In this document: positions 1-5,643 of the stretch, one piece after another
Numbering within the stretch: position 1 is the first letter of the stretch
How the letters are laid out: each line of letters opens with the position of its first letter
Position numbers and translations under genes: made by a program
The notes under the pieces: generated by a model
Told to the model about the DNA's origin: nothing
Database searches by the model: none
What the model saw: only the letters and a program-made list of their open reading frames with translations
Assembly: GCF_001557235.1 (NCBI RefSeq)
Contig: NZ_LSJI01000013.1
Location: forward strand, 1 to 8,831
Reading direction: 5' to 3'
DNA length: 8,831 nt
From: Phenylobacterium sp. CCH9-H3
GTDB taxonomy: Bacteria > Pseudomonadota > Alphaproteobacteria > Caulobacterales > Caulobacteraceae

Positions 1-191
1 TAGTCGGACCGAGCGCCGCCGTAACGTTCTCCGTCGTCCTGGTACAGTCTCGCGGCCATGTATGGTTTCACACGCCAGGCATTGGCCCAGGGCGCGTCAG
101 GCGCGACGGGGGGGCCGTAAGGCTGCGCCGAGGCCGCCGCGGCGATGGTCAGAACAGTCGCCGCCGCGGCGGCGGCAAGAAGGCATTGCAT
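1..191 (-). CDS. Exported protein of unknown function, N-terminal part only
   Basis: Reading leftward from an ATG at 191-189, an open frame of 63 codons runs off the window edge, so this is a 5'-partial gene. The start is supported by a good ribosome binding site: AAGGAG (CTCCTT on the plus strand at 198-203), six bases from the ATG. The first 22 residues form a textbook Sec signal peptide: a short N-region (MQCLL), an alanine-rich hydrophobic core with TVLTI in the middle, and an A-S-A site before Gln23. The visible mature part begins QPYGPPVAPDAPWANAW and is rich in Pro, Tyr and charged residues, with a Y-Q-D-D-G-E-R-Y segment near the edge. I do not recognise the family, and the periplasm or outer membrane is the inferred location. 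The gene is divergent from everything else in the window. Its missing 3' part lies upstream of position 1. Confidence 0.7.
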   Translation of the reverse strand, partial: MQCLLAAAAAATVLTIAAAASAQPYGPPVAPDAPWANAWRVKPYMAARLYQDDGERYGGARSD

Positions 192-208
192 GGGATGCTC
201 CTTGGAGG

Positions 209-227
209 CGCCGACGTGAGGTCGGCG
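209..227 (-). promoter_or_regulatory. Hairpin in the leader of the exported-protein gene
   Basis: CGCCGAC (209-215) and GTCGGCG (221-227) are perfect 7-base complementary arms around the five-base loop GTGAG. The hairpin ends about six bases from the Shine-Dalgarno sequence of the leftward gene, so if transcribed it would sit in the 5' leader. It could affect translation or mRNA stability, or be an operator. Short GC-rich inverted repeats are common in such genomes, so function is unproven. Confidence 0.35.
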
Positions 228-253
228 AACAGGAGCTTTGTCGCCCACGCGCA

Positions 254-264
254 TGTCCTGGACA
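254..264. promoter_or_regulatory. 11-base palindrome in the divergent intergenic region
   Basis: TGTCC-T-GGACA is a perfect odd palindrome located between the leftward exported-protein gene and the rightward small ORF/fliQ pair, where a shared operator would be expected. No known regulator motif is recognised, and a match of this length can occur by chance. Confidence 0.2.
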
Positions 265-374
265 GCAAGCGGACGTGACATCGGGTTTAGAGATCCCCGA
301 GCACACTGAGGGTTCCGCAGGACCCGGCGCGTAACTCCTTTAACAGAGCTGGCAAGGCAACCCCTGCGGTCCGC

Positions 375-575
375 ATGAAGTCCCGATCAAATCACGAGTT
401 CGCCCGCGGCCGCGGGCCGCTGTTTTGGGCTGCAGCGGTCCTTGTCGCTGCAGCCATTCTCGGACTGACGGCGTATGACATCTTCGCAGCTAGCAGGCCA
501 AAGGCCGATGATCGGATCTGGGTTTCCGACTCTCATCGCGATTTCCACGGGATCGTACCCGGACCGCAGCGCTAG
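375..575 (+). CDS. Small single-pass membrane protein, hypothetical
   Basis: A 66-residue ORF whose N-terminal 14 residues are basic (MKSRSNHEFARGRG), followed by a hydrophobic segment at about residues 15-39 (LFWAAAVLVAAAILGL core) and a polar tail of about 27 residues with several Asp, His and Arg. This is the shape of a small membrane-anchored protein or an uncleaved signal anchor. Its stop codon TAG (573-575) shares the G with the GTG start of fliQ, giving a one-base overlap that suggests translational coupling. Against it, there is no convincing Shine-Dalgarno sequence before the ATG; the nearest purine run, AAGG, is about 17 bases upstream. I do not recognise a family. It could be a real leader gene for fliQ, or a chance frame in a GC-rich region. 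Confidence 0.4.
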   Translation: MKSRSNHEFARGRGPLFWAAAVLVAAAILGLTAYDIFAASRPKADDRIWVSDSHRDFHGIVPGPQR

Positions 576-838
576 TGGACGGGGCCGAAGTCCTCGACGT
601 GGGCCGCGAAGCAATCTGGCTGACCGTGCAGATATCGGCGCCGGTTTTGATCGTCGGCCTGGTTGTCGGTGTTGCGATCGGGCTTGTGCAAGCCTTGACA
701 CAGATCCAGGAGCAAACACTCGTGTACGCGCCGAAGATCGTTGCGATCTTCGTCGCGCTCCTGATCTTTCTGCCGATGATGGCCACCCAGATGAAAAGCT
801 TCATGGAGCACATCGCTCAGCGTATCTCTGCGATGTAG
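575..838 (+). CDS. fliQ: Flagellar export gate protein FliQ (isolated copy)
   Basis: FliQ is a small inner-membrane subunit of the flagellar type III export gate, assembling with FliP and FliR at the base of the basal body. The 87-residue product is full length for the family and has the expected two membrane segments, at about residues 17-38 and 52-70. The hallmark stretch ALTQIQEQTLVYAPKI (residues 40-55) links them. The start is GTG, overlapping the upstream stop by one base, with no strong ribosome binding site of its own. In most alphaproteobacteria fliQ lies with flgBC-fliE or fliR-flhB. Here none of these follow, and the next gene is a cytochrome c 110 bases away. The copy therefore looks displaced or duplicated, although the frame is intact. 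A type III secretion homologue (SctS family) is the alternative, but the sequence reads as flagellar. Confidence 0.9.
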   Translation: MDGAEVLDVGREAIWLTVQISAPVLIVGLVVGVAIGLVQALTQIQEQTLVYAPKIVAIFVALLIFLPMMATQMKSFMEHIAQRISAM

Positions 839-948
839 CGACACCGCCGGCCCCAAACCCGAGCACATTGAACGGAATTCACGGTCGAGACAGGTAACGC
901 CGACGGCGCGCGCGTTAGTCTCAAAAATCTCAGAGGGAGAGTAAACCG

Positions 949-1605
949 ATGCAGCTGATGGGGTGGGACCTAAGACATCCGAGGACGCATCTCGGCGTCG
1001 TCGTTGTACTTGGCGCCGCTGGACTGCTTGTGGCGATAGCCGTTGGCGTGACCATCGGACTTGGACTTTACAATATCGGCGCTGACGCCCCTCACACACG
1101 GCCCGTCTACACGGTGCTGGAGATCCTTCGCGACCGCTCCATCAGCGCCCGGGCGGCCGGCATCAAATCGCCGGTGAGCTTGGATGATCCGAAGCGGATC
1201 GCGAGCGGCGCCGGCCTCTATGCCGAGATGTGCAGCGGCTGCCACCTCGCGCCCGGGCTCGCAAAGACGGAGATGAGCCAGGGCCTCTATCCGCAAGCGC
1301 CAGAGCTCTGGCGGAACGCCGATTTGACTGCGAGCGAGCAGTTCTGGGCTATCAAGCACGGCATCAAGATGACAGCCATGCCCGCTTGGGGGCGCAGCCA
1401 CAGCGACGAGCTGATCTGGGACATGGTGGCCTTCGTGCGGCAACTGCCCAAAATGTCCCCGGCACAGTACCAAGCCGCTATCAACAGCGCCCCGGCCGGC
1501 CACGACGAGATGATGAAGCAAGGTGGCGGCATGCCTGGGATGACCATGCCAGGGATGATGGCCCCATCCGCGCAATCCGATGGTCATGCAGGCGACCGCC
1601 ACTGA
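949..1605 (+). CDS. Membrane-anchored monohaem cytochrome c with Met-rich tail
   Basis: A 218-residue class I c-type cytochrome, which should carry electrons on the periplasmic face of the inner membrane. The start is well supported by AGGGAGAG just upstream of the ATG. An N-terminal hydrophobic segment (about residues 16-42) acts as signal anchor or uncleaved signal. The haem motif CSGCH is at residues 95-99, and the likely distal Met ligand is Met144 in MTAMPAWG. The IWDMVAFVRQLP helix (156-167) is the usual C-terminal helix of the fold. After the domain comes a tail containing GHDEMMK, MPGMTMPGMM (195-204) and two more His, a composition typical of Cu(I)-binding or copper-handling proteins; metal binding is my inference. 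Its stop lies 40 bases before the chosen start of the flavoprotein gene, so the two are probably co-transcribed and may form an electron-transfer pair. Confidence 0.9.
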   Translation: MQLMGWDLRHPRTHLGVVVVLGAAGLLVAIAVGVTIGLGLYNIGADAPHTRPVYTVLEILRDRSISARAAGIKSPVSLDDPKRIASGAGLYAEMCSGCHLAPGLAKTEMSQGLYPQAPELWRNADLTASEQFWAIKHGIKMTAMPAWGRSHSDELIWDMVAFVRQLPKMSPAQYQAAINSAPAGHDEMMKQGGGMPGMTMPGMMAPSAQSDGHAGDRH

Positions 1606-1645
1606 GCCCCACAGCAGCAACCATCTCGCGGATTGCGGGCGTCCG

Positions 1646-2563
1646 ATGAGTGACATCTTCGATTGTCTCATTCTTGGCGCGGGGCCCGCGGGCCTTACCG
1701 CTGCGCTCTACCTACGGCGGTTTCGTCGCAGCGTCTTGGTCGCCGACGCGGGACACAGTCGCGCGGCGCTGATCCCACGCAGTCACAACGTGCCCGGTTT
1801 TCCTGGAGGCGTCCGGGGGCCGGACTTGCTGTCGCGGCTTCGAGAACAGCTGGCGCCGTTCGACCCTGTTGAGTGGGCCGGACGGGTGGCGGGATTGGAC
1901 CGGGTCGATGGCGACCTTTGGCGCGCCGAGCTGGAGGAAAGGACGGTGTTCGGCCGGACCGTCCTGTTCGCCACCGGGGTCATCGACCGGCGGCCGCCGA
2001 TCCCGCAACCAGAGCGCGCCATCCAGAGCGGGCTCCTCCGGTTCTGCCCGATCTGCGACGGGTTCGAAGCCTTGCTGGACAGGATCGCCGTGATCGGGGG
2101 CGACGAACACGCCGCACGCGAGGCGCTGTTCCTACGTGCTTACAGTCCGAGCATCAGCGTTCTCGTCCTGGGCCCCAACCATTCGGTTTCCCGGTCCAGC
2201 CGGGAAATGCTCGAAGCGGCGGGCGTCCCGCTGGTTCCTGTGCAGCCGGGCAGTTTGAGCGTCCAGGACGACCGGCTGCACGCCAGACGGATGGACGGAT
2301 TGGCCCTCGAGCCCTTCGACGTGGCGTACGGCGCCCTGGGCGTTGAGCCGCAGTCGGACCTGGCCGCGGCGATCGGTGTCGTTGTCGACGATTCGGGCTG
2401 CATTCTCGTCGATGAGCACCAGCGCACGTTTGTACCGAACGTCTACGCGGCGGGAGACGTCGCCCGTGGCCTTGATCAGATCAGCGTGGCTGTCGGTGAG
2501 GCGGCGATCGCCGCGACCGCGATCCACAATAGCCTCCCGCCTCTTCGGGTCGTCCATGGCTGA
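1646..2563 (+). CDS. Thioredoxin reductase-like FAD/NAD(P)H oxidoreductase
   Basis: A 305-residue flavoprotein of the two-dinucleotide-binding-domain class, the usual length for thioredoxin reductase. The FAD-binding GAGPAG is at residues 11-16, the redox-active pair is Cys134/Cys137 in CPICDGFE, and the C-terminal FAD motif NVYAAGDV is at 265-272. The second nucleotide-binding loop (IAVIGGDEHAAREA, 147-160) is a degenerate version of the usual GGGxSA form. This, with CPIC in place of CATC, suggests a TrxB-like paralogue rather than housekeeping TrxB, and the physiological electron acceptor is unknown. I chose the ATG at 1646 because the Rossmann fold then begins within ten residues. An in-frame ATG at 1580 would add 22 unconserved-looking residues and overlap the cytochrome gene. 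Neither start has a strong Shine-Dalgarno sequence, consistent with coupling to the cytochrome gene. Confidence 0.88.
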   Translation: MSDIFDCLILGAGPAGLTAALYLRRFRRSVLVADAGHSRAALIPRSHNVPGFPGGVRGPDLLSRLREQLAPFDPVEWAGRVAGLDRVDGDLWRAELEERTVFGRTVLFATGVIDRRPPIPQPERAIQSGLLRFCPICDGFEALLDRIAVIGGDEHAAREALFLRAYSPSISVLVLGPNHSVSRSSREMLEAAGVPLVPVQPGSLSVQDDRLHARRMDGLALEPFDVAYGALGVEPQSDLAAAIGVVVDDSGCILVDEHQRTFVPNVYAAGDVARGLDQISVAVGEAAIAATAIHNSLPPLRVVHG

Positions 2564-2565
2564 GG

Positions 2566-2590
2566 CGCCTGCCGCTGGCGGCTAGGCGTT
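2566..2590 (+). terminator. Candidate rho-independent terminator after the flavoprotein gene
   Basis: Three bases after the TGA, CGCCTGCCG (2566-2574) pairs with CGGC and AGGCG (2579-2588, one bulged T at 2583) around the tetraloop CTGG. This gives a nine-pair GC-rich stem. Only TT follows, so the U-tract is very weak. It would separate the cytochrome/flavoprotein pair from the genes to the right. Confidence 0.4.
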
Positions 2591-2772
2591 GCTCGCACGT
2601 GGCGCTGGCCGGCTGCTTTGTCGTGGCCTCTCGCCGCGATCAGCGCCTCTTGACCTGGGTTTCAGCACGCTGTCGGGTTTCAACGCCGTTTGGCTCGCCA
2701 TCACTTTATCCATTGGTCCAAGGGTTGGCGTACCGGCGCCGCGTATCCTTAGCGAGGGTGAGGAGTGCGCAG

Positions 2773-3066
2773 ATGAGCGACGGCCTGGACCGGATGTTGG
2801 CGGAGCTGGCGGCGGCTCCGAGCGAACTAGCGTTTGAGAACATTGAGACAGCAGTGCTACGCCGGATTGGGGTTCTGCGGCAGGAAGCGCGCATGGTGCG
2901 GGAGCTCGTACCGGTACGGGTCGCCTCCCTCGTGCTGGCGCTAGCGATGGGCGTCACGACCGGGGCCGCGCTGGCCGCATCGGCCATGCTCACACCGACC
3001 CCCTACGCGGTACTGTCCAGCGTCGGCCACTTCGCCCCGTCGACGCTCCTCGAGGGGCGACACTGA
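2773..3066 (+). CDS. Small membrane protein, possible CnrY-like anti-sigma factor
   Basis: A 97-residue protein starting at an ATG preceded by GGTGAGGAG, a strong ribosome binding site that decides this start over an upstream in-frame ATG at 2599. Residues 1-45 are a soluble, charged helical region (MSDGLDRMLAELAAAPSEL at the start). A single hydrophobic segment follows at about 48-72, and a short tail ends FAPSTLLEGRH. A cytosolic helical arm, one membrane pass and a short exterior tail is the layout of the small anti-sigma proteins (CnrY/NccY type) found with ECF sigma factors and CnrX-like periplasmic metal sensors. I base the assignment on this layout and remembered resemblance, not on a signature motif. 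No ECF sigma gene or sensor gene is adjacent, which is unusual for such a factor. It may be solitary, or the partners may be lost or elsewhere. Confidence 0.6.
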   Translation: MSDGLDRMLAELAAAPSELAFENIETAVLRRIGVLRQEARMVRELVPVRVASLVLALAMGVTTGAALAASAMLTPTPYAVLSSVGHFAPSTLLEGRH

Positions 3067-3353
3067 AGGTGAGGCTCAAACACTGTCGGTCCGCGACGGC
3101 GCGGACGCGTCGCTCAACGCTCGACCTGGCCGCAGAGCCGCTTCAGGTCCTTGTGAGCAGCGCCTATGGGCTGACACAACCGTGATATCCCCGCTGCCAC
3201 CGGAGCCGCTGTCGCGGCGTTGGCGCACGGCCGCAGCCGCAGTCGGTCAGCCAGGCCGCGGCTGCCTCGCATCTGACCCGGGGGTATGCGCTCACGGCCG
3301 GTGATTCGAGGACTGGCGCAGGGCGATCATGACACCACAGGAGAGCCGAGGCC
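3067..3353. other. Intergenic region with an 8-base inverted repeat; no gene recognised
   Basis: No convincing protein frame is seen on either strand; a GTG-started 38-codon frame at 3068 has no family resemblance. GCAGCCGC (3233-3240) and GCGGCTGC (3258-3265) are perfect arms 17 bases apart, possibly a hairpin or operator. A CnrX-like sensor gene would be expected here if the upstream gene is a CnrY homologue, and I cannot see one or its remnants. The promoter of the glycosidase gene should lie in this stretch, but I cannot place it. Confidence 0.4.
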
Positions 3354-4673
3354 GTGATCAATCCATTCTTCATGTTCGCCACAGGTATCGAGAACAGCAT
3401 CCCGACCCTGGATCAAGGACGGGTGCGTGTCGACGAAATGGAGAAGTGCGGCTTCTACAGCCAATGGAAGACCGACTTTGACCTCGTCGAGGATTTGGGT
3501 GTGCGTTTCCTGCGCTTTGGACCGCCGCTGCACAAGACATACCTCGGGCCGAACCGTTTCGACTGGGAGTTCGCCGACCTCACCCTTGCCGACCTCAAGC
3601 GCCGCGACGTCGTGCCGATTATCGACCTCTGCCATTTCGGCGTACCCGACTGGCTCGGTAATTTCCAGAATCCGGACTTCCCCGAGCAGTTCGCGCGCTA
3701 CGCCAGGGCCTTCGCCGAGCGCTATCCTTGGGTGCAGCTCTATACGCCGGTCAACGAGATGTTCATCTGCGCCACCTTCTCCGCTCTCTATGGCTGGTGG
3801 AACGAGCAGCAGACCAGCGACCGGGCCTTCGTGACGGCTTTGAAGCATCTGGTGCGCGCCAACCTGCTCGCCATGCATGAAATCGTACGCGTGAGGCTGG
3901 ACGCCATCTTCATTCAAAGCGAGTCCTCGGAGTATTTCCACGCCGACACCCCGGCCGCCATACGTCCCGCGGAGCTGATGAACGCCCGGCGTTTTCTTTC
4001 GCTCGACCTTAACTACGGTAAGAGAGTCGAGTCTGAGATGTACGAGTACCTGATGGACAACGGTATGAGCCGTGAAGAATACCACTTCTTCATGCACAGT
4101 CATCTGCGCCATCACTGCATTATGGGTACCGACTATTACATCACCAATGAACACCGGGTGGCGGAGGACGGCCGCACCTGGGCTGCGGGGGACGTGTTCG
4201 GCTACGACGAGATCACCCGTCAGTATCATGACCGCTACAGACTGCCGGTGATGCACACCGAGACCAACCTGCGGCAAGGTCCGCAGGGGCAGGAGGCGGT
4301 CGAGTGGCTATGGCGCCAGTGGGCCAACGTGCTCAGGGTGCGCAACACAGGCGTCCCCACAGTCGGCTTCACCTGGTATTCGCTCACCGACCAGGTTGAT
4401 TGGGACAGTGCGCTGCGCGAGACCCGGGGCGCCGTCAATCCGCTGGGTCTCTACGACCTTGGCCGCAACATTCGCCCGGTTGGCCGCGCCTATAAGGAGC
4501 TCATCGCCGAGTGGCAGGACGTGCTGCCCGCCCAGAGTCTCTGCCTGACCGTGCCCATCGTGCTGCCGAGCGAGACCGACGAGCCCTATGTTCAACGCCG
4601 GCGCGACTGGATGCGGCAGTACATGGCGCGGCGCGAGCAACAGGATCCGCAGTCTGGCGGGCGTTCGGCTTGA
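3354..4673 (+). CDS. Glycoside hydrolase family 1-like protein (beta-glucosidase type)
   Basis: A 439-residue TIM-barrel glycosidase related to GH1, which hydrolyses beta-linked glucosides or related sugars with retention of configuration. Family landmarks appear in order: HFGVPDWL (94-101, matching the GH1 LxHxDxPxWL strand), TPVNEM (131-136) with Glu135 as the likely acid/base, IMGTDYYITNE (256-266, the GxNYY strand), HTETN (301-305) with Glu303 as the likely nucleophile, and TWYSLTDQVDW (340-350, the WSLxDNFEW equivalent). Both catalytic glutamates are therefore present. No signal peptide is visible, so it is probably cytosolic. The start is GTG at 3354, eight bases after AGGAGAG; an internal ATG at 3372 is less well supported. 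The C-terminus ends in a charged, probably disordered tail. Motifs deviate from canonical beta-glucosidases, so the substrate cannot be predicted. An SDR gene follows 84 bases later on the same strand. Confidence 0.85.
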   Translation: MINPFFMFATGIENSIPTLDQGRVRVDEMEKCGFYSQWKTDFDLVEDLGVRFLRFGPPLHKTYLGPNRFDWEFADLTLADLKRRDVVPIIDLCHFGVPDWLGNFQNPDFPEQFARYARAFAERYPWVQLYTPVNEMFICATFSALYGWWNEQQTSDRAFVTALKHLVRANLLAMHEIVRVRLDAIFIQSESSEYFHADTPAAIRPAELMNARRFLSLDLNYGKRVESEMYEYLMDNGMSREEYHFFMHSHLRHHCIMGTDYYITNEHRVAEDGRTWAAGDVFGYDEITRQYHDRYRLPVMHTETNLRQGPQGQEAVEWLWRQWANVLRVRNTGVPTVGFTWYSLTDQVDWDSALRETRGAVNPLGLYDLGRNIRPVGRAYKELIAEWQDVLPAQSLCLTVPIVLPSETDEPYVQRRRDWMRQYMARREQQDPQSGGRSA

Positions 4674-4757
4674 CTTCAGATTGCGTCGTCCGCGCAGCCG
4701 AACCGCGGCAAGCGCGTTGCTGCGGGAGCTTAGGTTCTCAGCGAAGGCGCTCTCGAC

Positions 4758-5519
4758 ATGCGGTTTGCGGACAAGGTCGTGATTGTCACCGGATCGACGT
4801 CGGGGATTGGACTGGCGACCGCGGCGGCTTTCGCCGCCGAGGGGGCGCAGGTCACCCTTGTCGGCCGCGGACGGGAAAAGGGACAGGCAGCTCAAAGCGC
4901 CGTCGAGGCGCGCGCCCAGGACGGGGGTGGCGCGATGTTCGTCCCGGCGGACCTGTCGCGTCCGGAAGAAGCCCGCAGGGTGGTGTCTGCGACCCTCGAG
5001 CGCCATCGGCGCGTGGACGTGCTGGTGAACAATGCGGCCATGATGACGTTCGCGCCAATCCTCGATCTGCCGGAAGCTGACTGGGACCGTGTGATCGCCG
5101 TCAACCTCAAGGCCGCGTTCCTGCTCGCCCAAGCCGCAGCCCCACACATGCCGCCCGGCGGCTCCATTGTGAACGTCTCATCCGTGCATGCGCAGGCCAC
5201 CGGTCCGCTGGTCGTCCCCTACGCGGCCTCGAAGGGTGGGCTGGAAGCGTTCACCCGAGGACTGGCGATGGAATTGGATTCCCGACAAATCCGCGTCAAC
5301 GCTGTGCGGCCCGGCGCTGTCGACACCCCGATGCTGTGGGAGAATCCGAATGTGAAATCTGGTCTGGAGGCGGTGGACCGAGCCGAGGTGGGCGCGCCGG
5401 AACAGATTGCTGCGGCGATTCTGTTCCTCGCCTCGAACGAGGCTGGCTTCGTCAATGGCGCTGTGCTGAGCGCCGACGGCGGCCGACTCGCCCAGTTGGG
5501 CGGCGCCAAGCGCGCCTGA
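4758..5519 (+). CDS. SDR family NAD(P)-dependent oxidoreductase
   Basis: A classical short-chain dehydrogenase/reductase of 253 residues, the usual length. It has the cofactor motif TGSTSGIG (11-18), NNAA (91-94, where NNAG is commonest), the active-site Asn116, Ser142 and Tyr155-x3-Lys159 (YAASK), and the RPGAVDTPM segment (184-192) after the catalytic helix. The C-terminal LSADGG (237-242) is the family's usual end of fold (VDGG type). Whether it uses NADH or NADPH is uncertain: there is no Asp at the end of strand two (LVGRGREKG), and basic residues there favour NADP(H). The substrate is unknown. The ribosome binding site is weak (GAAGG about ten bases from the ATG). Between a glycosidase and an epimerase-containing protein, a sugar or sugar-derived alcohol is a reasonable but unproven substrate. 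Confidence 0.92.
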   Translation: MRFADKVVIVTGSTSGIGLATAAAFAAEGAQVTLVGRGREKGQAAQSAVEARAQDGGGAMFVPADLSRPEEARRVVSATLERHRRVDVLVNNAAMMTFAPILDLPEADWDRVIAVNLKAAFLLAQAAAPHMPPGGSIVNVSSVHAQATGPLVVPYAASKGGLEAFTRGLAMELDSRQIRVNAVRPGAVDTPMLWENPNVKSGLEAVDRAEVGAPEQIAAAILFLASNEAGFVNGAVLSADGGRLAQLGGAKRA

Positions 5520-5521
5520 GA

Positions 5522-5539
5522 TGGCGCGGGCACGCGCCA
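5522..5539 (+). terminator. GC-rich hairpin directly after the SDR gene
   Basis: TGGCGCG (5522-5528) and CGCGCCA (5533-5539) are perfect seven-base arms around a GGCA loop, starting three bases after the SDR stop. There is no following T-run, so it may be an mRNA 3' stabiliser or a weak attenuator rather than an intrinsic terminator. Confidence 0.35.
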
Positions 5540-5580
5540 GATCGCCGGCCGAGACAAGAAAACGACTGAGTCTTGCTGGA

Positions 5581-5618
5581 TGACCCCCTGCTGGCGCGTA
5601 TCCCTCAAGATGGGGTCA
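5581..5618. promoter_or_regulatory. Inverted repeat upstream of the epimerase-SPW-VKOR gene
   Basis: TGACCCC (5581-5587) is repeated in inverted orientation as GGGGTCA (5612-5618), with 24 bases between the arms, just upstream of the AAAGGGAG ribosome binding site (about 5630-5636) of the next gene. Arm centres are 31 bases apart, about three helical turns, which would suit a dimeric regulator touching one DNA face or a leader stem-loop. No known regulator is recognised. Confidence 0.3.
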
Positions 5619-5643
5619 GACGACAAGGCAAAGGGAGCGCACG

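Noticed and set aside
62..334. 90-residue plus-strand frame near the left edge
   Set aside because: It runs antisense over the signal-peptide gene that has a good ribosome binding site; its product is Arg/Pro/Gly-rich, as expected of a GC-rich shadow frame.
475..897. 140-residue plus-strand frame overlapping fliQ
   Set aside because: Out of frame with the clear FliQ sequence; Arg/Asp/Pro-rich shadow.
1580..1645. Upstream in-frame ATG for the flavoprotein gene
   Set aside because: It would add 22 residues before the Rossmann fold and overlap the cytochrome coding sequence; the ATG at 1646 fits the family N-terminus.
2599..2772. Upstream in-frame extension of the small CnrY-like gene
   Set aside because: The added 58 residues show no family features, and the strong GGTGAGGAG site precedes the ATG at 2773.
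3233..3265. GCAGCCGC inverted repeat considered as a transposon end or attachment site
   Set aside because: There is no transposase, no matching copy elsewhere in the window and no target duplication; kept only as a possible hairpin in the intergenic entry.
3327..4277. 316-residue minus-strand frame
   Set aside because: Fully antisense to the GH1-like gene, whose catalytic motifs are recognisable; the product is His/Val/Glu-rich with no family resemblance.
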